In this document: positions 6,490 through 9,976 of the stretch, one piece after another | Layout: each line of letters starts with the position of its first letter | Position numbering within the stretch: position 1 is the first letter of the stretch | Origin: Desulfobulbus sp. | GTDB taxonomy: Bacteria > Desulfobacterota > Desulfobulbia > Desulfobulbales > Desulfobulbaceae | Direction of reading: 5' to 3' | Assembly: GCA_011051825.1 (NCBI GenBank) | Contig: DRKH01000175.1 | Coordinates: forward strand, 1-9,976 | Length of the DNA stretch: 9,976 nucleotides | Notes under the pieces: model-generated | Database searches by the model: none | The model's input: the letters and a program-made list of their open reading frames with translations, nothing else | What the model was told of the DNA's origin: nothing | Made by a program: the position numbers and the translations under genes

Positions 6490-6534
6490 GGCCCTGTCAA
6501 AAAAAGAGAAGCTGTTTTTGACAGGGCCTTTTTT
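6490..6534 (+). terminator. Intrinsic terminator between dctP and dctQ
   Basis: A perfect 14-bp stem, GGCCCTGTCAAAAA (6490-6503) with TTTTTGACAGGGCC (6515-6528), has an 11-nt loop and is followed by six T (6529-6534). It sits 26 bp after the dctP stop. A partial terminator here would give abundant binding protein and less permease, a common layout for binding-protein transporters. Confidence 0.93.
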
Positions 6535-6653
6535 GCCTTTGCCGGCCTTGTTAAGAGAGATGTTCAGGTTGTTGGTTGTTTTCGGCAGATTTTTGTTAAA
6601 AGCTGTTTTTCAGTATTGTATAAATCGTTCACCCCTCTGAATAGTTACACATT

Positions 6654-7157
6654 ATGTTGAGTGCACTTGAGAAAAGTATAGCAAAAGCCGTTGATCTCGT
6701 CGGGATGCTGACCAGTATCCTCCTGTTGCTGATGGTGCTCAATGTGTCCTTTGATGTATTGATGCGCTATGCATTTCATAACAGTTCCGTCGGCATGCAG
6801 GAAATGGAATGGCATCTGTTTTCAGTGATCATTTTATTTGGGGTCTCAGTGGCCTTGAAAGATGAAGGACATGTCCGGGTTGACTTCCTCTATGATCAGT
6901 TCAGCCCGAAAAAAAAGGCGGTTGTGAATATATGCGGGACGATTTTTTTTCTTATTCCGGTGGCGCTGCTGATATTTTTCGGTTCCTTTGAGTTTGTTCG
7001 AGATGCATGGGATATCAGTGAGATTTCCGAAGATCCAGGCGGGTTACCCTGTCGGTGGCTGATCAAGGGCATGATTCCCCTGTCGTTCGGTTTTCTCCTT
7101 CTCAGCGCAGTTGGCTACATTCTCCAGAATATCAGATTGTACAGGGCAGAAAAATGA
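6654..7157 (+). CDS. dctQ: TRAP transporter small permease (DctQ)
   Basis: A 167-residue DctQ-type small membrane subunit with four hydrophobic helices at about 15-37, 50-70, 90-112 and 135-158. Family features are the MEWHLF segment near 51-56, GHVRVDFLYD at 72-81, and the DPGGLPCRWLIKGMIPL run at 127-143, typical of TakP-type systems. It pairs with DctM in the inner membrane to form the ion-coupled permease. The ATG at 6654 has no good ribosome-binding site (upstream GAATAGTTACACATT), and the leader from the terminator to here is 119 nt. A weak promoter such as TTGTTA...TTGTAT (6593-6621) is possible but not convincing. The stop codon overlaps the dctM start in ATGA, so the two are translationally coupled. 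Confidence 0.93.
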   Translation: MLSALEKSIAKAVDLVGMLTSILLLLMVLNVSFDVLMRYAFHNSSVGMQEMEWHLFSVIILFGVSVALKDEGHVRVDFLYDQFSPKKKAVVNICGTIFFLIPVALLIFFGSFEFVRDAWDISEISEDPGGLPCRWLIKGMIPLSFGFLLLSAVGYILQNIRLYRAEK

Positions 7158-8482
7158 CCGGAATAGTGATGTTTTTTGCCGCCCTTGTTCTGCTGGTCAT
7201 CGGCTATCCGGTTGCCTTTACCTTTGGTGCGGTGGCCATGTTTTTCGGGGCCATTGCCGCCTATATTGAAATGCTGCCCGACCCGACGTTTTCAGGCGTT
7301 GGCGAAGAGTTTTTTCTCATGTTTTCCATGATGCCTTTCCGCATCTATGCAATCATGACCAACACCATCCTCATGGCGATCCCGCTGTTTATCCTGATGG
7401 GGATCGTCCTGCAGAAATCGGAACTTGCCGAGCGACTGCTTGAGTCCATGGGCATTCTGTTCGGCAAGGTCCGAGGCGGGGTGGCCATAAGCACGGTTCT
7501 GGTCGGCTCCCTGCTGGCCGCCTCCACCGGAGTCGTTGGCGCATCCGTTGTTGCCATGGGCGTTATTTCTCTGCCGGTCATGTTGAAATATGGATATTCA
7601 AAAAAACTGGCCACCGGCACGATCTGTGCCTCGGGAACCCTGGGCCAGATCATTCCGCCGTCCATTGTCCTGATTATCCTGGGAGATGTCTTTCAGCTGC
7701 CTGTGGGTGACCTGTTCCAGGCGGCCCTGGCTCCCGGTCTTGTTCTGGTCGGCTGTTACATTGCCTACATCCTCGTAATCGCATTTTTAAAACCAGAGCT
7801 TGCTCCGGCGATTACGGTTTCCGATGCACATCGGAAAGGAGCGGTCAAACGGGCTGTGTATGCAATTCTGCCGCCGTTAACCCTCATCGTGATGGTGCTC
7901 GGGTCAATTTTTGCCGGAGTGGCAACCCCGACCGAGTCTGCTTCGGTCGGAGCCCTGGGTTCACTTGTTCTTGCGGCCTTGTATAAAAAACTCAGCTGGC
8001 GGATAATCCATGAATCAACGTTGGAAACCGTAAAAATTACAGCCATGGTTTTTGCCATCCTGATAGGGGCAACCGCCTTTTCCATGGTCTTCGTCTACAC
8101 CGGGGCCGATGTTCTGGTCGAACACCTCATGACATCGCTTCCCGGGGATAAGTGGGGTTTTCTCCTTCTTTCCATGCTTACAATCATGCTGCTTGGTTTC
8201 TTTATTGATTTTATAGAAATATCATATATCGTCGTACCCATCCTGCTGCCCATAGCTGACAGTATCGGCCTGAATCCCATGTGGTTTGCGATCCTCATCG
8301 CCATGAACCTCCAGACTTCCTTTCTAACCCCTCCCTTTGGTTTTTCCCTGTTTTACCTCAAAGGTGTCTGCCCGCCGGAGGTGCGTACGGTTGATATTTA
8401 CAGGGGCGTGATTCCGTTTATCTGTATTCAGATTATGGTCCTTACCTCCATCGTCCTTTTTCCCGGCCTGTACGGTTTGTAG
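7154..8482 (+). CDS. dctM: TRAP transporter large permease (DctM)
   Basis: A 442-residue DctM-type transport subunit of the ion-transporter superfamily, almost entirely hydrophobic, with about 11-13 membrane segments. Hallmarks are IPLFILMG near 76-83, GSLLAASTGVVGASV at 118-132, SGTLGQIIPPSI at 160-171, AGVATPTESASVGA at 254-267, and NLQTSFLTPPFGFSLFYLKGV at 385-405. The last is characteristic of the TakM-like branch. It carries the translocation path for Na+-driven uptake of the acid delivered by the binding protein. The same frame is open upstream to 7055, but the ATG at 7154, overlapping the dctQ stop by four bases, gives the usual N-terminus (MTGIVMFF). CAGGGCAG just upstream is a weak ribosome-binding site. 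An MFS gene follows after 50 nt. Confidence 0.96.
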   Translation: MTGIVMFFAALVLLVIGYPVAFTFGAVAMFFGAIAAYIEMLPDPTFSGVGEEFFLMFSMMPFRIYAIMTNTILMAIPLFILMGIVLQKSELAERLLESMGILFGKVRGGVAISTVLVGSLLAASTGVVGASVVAMGVISLPVMLKYGYSKKLATGTICASGTLGQIIPPSIVLIILGDVFQLPVGDLFQAALAPGLVLVGCYIAYILVIAFLKPELAPAITVSDAHRKGAVKRAVYAILPPLTLIVMVLGSIFAGVATPTESASVGALGSLVLAALYKKLSWRIIHESTLETVKITAMVFAILIGATAFSMVFVYTGADVLVEHLMTSLPGDKWGFLLLSMLTIMLLGFFIDFIEISYIVVPILLPIADSIGLNPMWFAILIAMNLQTSFLTPPFGFSLFYLKGVCPPEVRTVDIYRGVIPFICIQIMVLTSIVLFPGLYGL

Positions 8483-8524
8483 TCGGGTGGTTTATCCATT
8501 TACGGTCCTCTGACGGAGCAGAGA

Positions 8525-8533
8525 ATGCAGTGA
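8525..8533 (+). other. Two-codon ORF (ATG CAG TGA) overlapping the MFS start
   Basis: GGAG at 8515-8518 is ideally placed, six bases before ATG 8525, but that frame stops after one further codon. Its TGA shares its last base with the ATG at 8533 (TGATG). Ribosomes starting here could reinitiate on the MFS gene. Direct initiation at GTG 8530 or ATG 8533, 11 or 14 bases from the GGAG, is the alternative. Confidence 0.4.
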
Positions 8534-9732
8534 TGAATGCCGATGATCGGAGCATACTTTCAGTGACCTGTTATGGTCATTTTTTATCCCATTTCAACAT
8601 GCTGGTTTTTCCGGCTATTCTGCTGCCGCTTTCCGCAAGATTGGGATTGCCCATGGCGGATACCCTGCAACTGGGCTTTTATATGTATCTGCTCATGGGT
8701 ATTTCGGCTCTTCCCTGGGGCTGTCTTGCCGACAGGTTCGGAGCCAGACCTCTGTTGGCTCTCTTTTACGGGGGGGCCGGGCTATGCGGGTTTGGCGCGG
8801 CCCTGTTTATTGATTCTCCCGGGGCCTTGAAGTGGGCTCTGGCAGGGATCGGGCTGTTTTCGGGTATTTATCATCCGGCCGGTCTGGGCTGGATAGCCTG
8901 TTGCGTTTCAAAGACTTCCCGCGGGATGGCCTATAATGGTATGTTTGGTAATCTTGGCCTGGCCCTTGGCCCGGTGCTGGCCGGGCTGACAAATTATTTC
9001 CGGGGTCCTCAGGCTGTTTATATCGGTCTGGGTCTGCTCAACCTGTTTGGACTTGTTCTCCTGTTGAAGACTGGCAGTCATCCTGTCCATCAAGGGGTAC
9101 AGACCGCTGAAGGGCGAGATGATTTTGCCTCTTGGAGCAGTTTTGCGGTGCTCCTTGTTGCAATGATGCTCGGAGGTATTGTCTACCGGGGAGCGACAGT
9201 AACCCTGCCGGCCCTTTTTGAAATCCGTGGAACAGGGATCCATGCATCGCTCAGCAGCCTGTTCAGGGGACACCTCTCCGGAAATATTGTGGCAACGGGC
9301 CTTACCTCCTGCCTGTATCTTGTCGGCATGCTGGGACAATATGCAGGGGGCCGGGCCGGGGAACGGTTTGATCTGCGCTGGAGCTACCTGGTTTTTCATG
9401 TGCTGACAATACCAGCGGCATTATGCATCGGACTGGTGACGGATATCCCGTTGATATTACTGGCGACCTTTCATTCATTTTTTCTGCTCGGAATGCAGCC
9501 CATTGAAAATACACTGGTGGCCCGGTTAACACCATCGGCCATGCACGGATCTGCTTACGGCATGAAATTTGTATTAACTTTCGGAGTCGGTGCCGTTGCC
9601 GTACAGATCGTGCGTCTGGTTGAACAGAATCTGGGTGTTTCTTCTGTTTTTCCGGTCCTCGGACTGATTTCCATTGGGCTGGTACTGGTTATTGTGCTAT
9701 TGATTATAAAGGTGCCACCGTTACGTTCATGA
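8533..9732 (+). CDS. MFS transporter, fosmidomycin-resistance (FSR)-like
   Basis: A 399-residue major facilitator with about 12 membrane segments. The loop 2-3 motif is GCLADRFGARPLL (about 63-75). The first helix reads GHFLSHFNMLVFPAILLPL, and GIYHPAGLGW (about 111-120) follows, both resembling the FSR (fosmidomycin-resistance) branch. The seventh-helix region has YRGATVTLPALFE, and the C-terminal half has GMQPIENTLVARLTP and GSAYGMKFVLTFGVGA. Relatives export drugs or small metabolites, and the substrate here is unknown. It follows dctM by 50 nt with no terminator, so it probably belongs to the TRAP transcript, which may mean a role in moving the same or a derived acid; that is inference. 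GTG at 8530 would add one residue. The start is ambiguous because of the two-codon ORF just upstream. Confidence 0.88.
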   Translation: MNADDRSILSVTCYGHFLSHFNMLVFPAILLPLSARLGLPMADTLQLGFYMYLLMGISALPWGCLADRFGARPLLALFYGGAGLCGFGAALFIDSPGALKWALAGIGLFSGIYHPAGLGWIACCVSKTSRGMAYNGMFGNLGLALGPVLAGLTNYFRGPQAVYIGLGLLNLFGLVLLLKTGSHPVHQGVQTAEGRDDFASWSSFAVLLVAMMLGGIVYRGATVTLPALFEIRGTGIHASLSSLFRGHLSGNIVATGLTSCLYLVGMLGQYAGGRAGERFDLRWSYLVFHVLTIPAALCIGLVTDIPLILLATFHSFFLLGMQPIENTLVARLTPSAMHGSAYGMKFVLTFGVGAVAVQIVRLVEQNLGVSSVFPVLGLISIGLVLVIVLLIIKVPPLRS

Positions 9733-9765
9733 ACAGGGAGAGTCTTCATTACCGAGTTCCTGAGA

Positions 9766-9951
9766 CTAAGGAATAGAAATTAAATAACCTGAACATCTTG
9801 CATCTCATCTTCAGGCCATCTTTGACCGCTCTTCAATCACGAAATCCTCATCGTAGCCCTGCTACGTCTGCGGTTTCGTTCAATCAGATCGATCAAACCC
9901 GACCTAAAGCCGAGCACGATATTGTCCACGTTATTTATCTCTGTTCCTAAG
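9766..9951. mobile_element. Large imperfect palindrome, MITE-like
   Basis: A roughly 186-bp non-coding element is an imperfect palindrome from end to end. The outer arms match well: AGGAATAGAAATTAAATAAC (9769-9788) against GTTATTTATCTCTGTTCCT (9930-9948). The inner arms 9806-9856 and 9862-9912 pair at about 31 of 51 positions, with perfect CGTAG/CTACG flanking the 5-nt loop CCCTG. GTTCCTGAGAC (9756-9766) and GTTCCTAAGAC (9943-9953) are near-identical direct copies at the two ends. It follows the MFS gene and may act as transcript end or 3' structure. No transposase is present. The remaining 25 bases of the window show nothing further. Confidence 0.75.
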
Positions 9952-9976
9952 ACGCTGCAATGAACATGTTGGTTTA

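Noticed and set aside
6558..6570. A 13-nt inverted match between AGATGTTCAGGTT here and AACCTGAACATCT at 9786-9798, flanking the dctQM-MFS block.
   Set aside because: A 13-nt match on either strand is expected about once by chance in 10 kb, and the flanks do not extend it.
9258..9266. CTGTTCAGG inside the MFS gene, the same 9-mer as in the palindromes at 30-137 and 2085-2113.
   Set aside because: It lies in conserved coding sequence, has no inverted partner, and a single 9-mer is not informative.

Overview
The window looks like a stretch of ordinary chromosome from a Gram-negative bacterium of moderate GC. The best guess is a sulfate-reducing member of the Desulfobacterota (Desulfobulbales-like). 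That placement is inference: it rests on gene style (an SH3-and-anchor envelope protein, a 2-oxoacid-type TRAP transporter, a class I FBPase) and on large palindromic intergenic repeats, not on any marker gene. I recognise seven full-size genes and one possible 19-codon leader ORF. I see no rRNA, tRNA, CRISPR array, transposase, phage gene or defence system.

Layout. Positions 1-165 hold a long imperfect hairpin. Positions 166-1938 (minus strand) form a two-gene unit: a DUF21/CNNM-CBS membrane protein, transcribed first, then an SH3b/coiled-coil/membrane-anchor protein. A divergent intergenic region (1939-2193) holds a short palindrome related to the first hairpin and a weak candidate promoter. 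On the plus strand come leucyl aminopeptidase pepA (2194-3756), a 355-nt gap dominated by a nested palindromic MITE-like element (3805-4012), a tiny ORF made of two heptads (4049-4108), and fructose-1,6-bisphosphatase fbp (4112-5131). After a 258-nt gap with a strong hairpin comes a TRAP cluster: a TakP-like periplasmic binding protein (5390-6463), a strong intrinsic terminator, the small permease dctQ (6654-7157), the large permease dctM (7154-8482, overlapping by ATGA) and an MFS carrier (8533-9732). The window ends in a third large palindrome (9766-9951).

How the genes work together. The TRAP cluster should import a small organic acid. Binding-site residues of the 2-oxoacid-binding TakP branch are present, so pyruvate, another 2-oxoacid or lactate are the likely ligands. 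The terminator after the binding-protein gene should give more binding protein than permease. FBPase supplies the gluconeogenic step a cell living on such acids would need; this link is inference from adjacency. PepA is housekeeping peptide turnover. The minus-strand pair are envelope proteins of poorly known role.

The most distinctive signals are non-coding or repeat-based. Each transcription-unit boundary carries its own palindrome. Two independent in-frame 21-bp tandem repeats occur, three units in pepA and two units just before fbp. I do not see a convincing new multi-gene system here.
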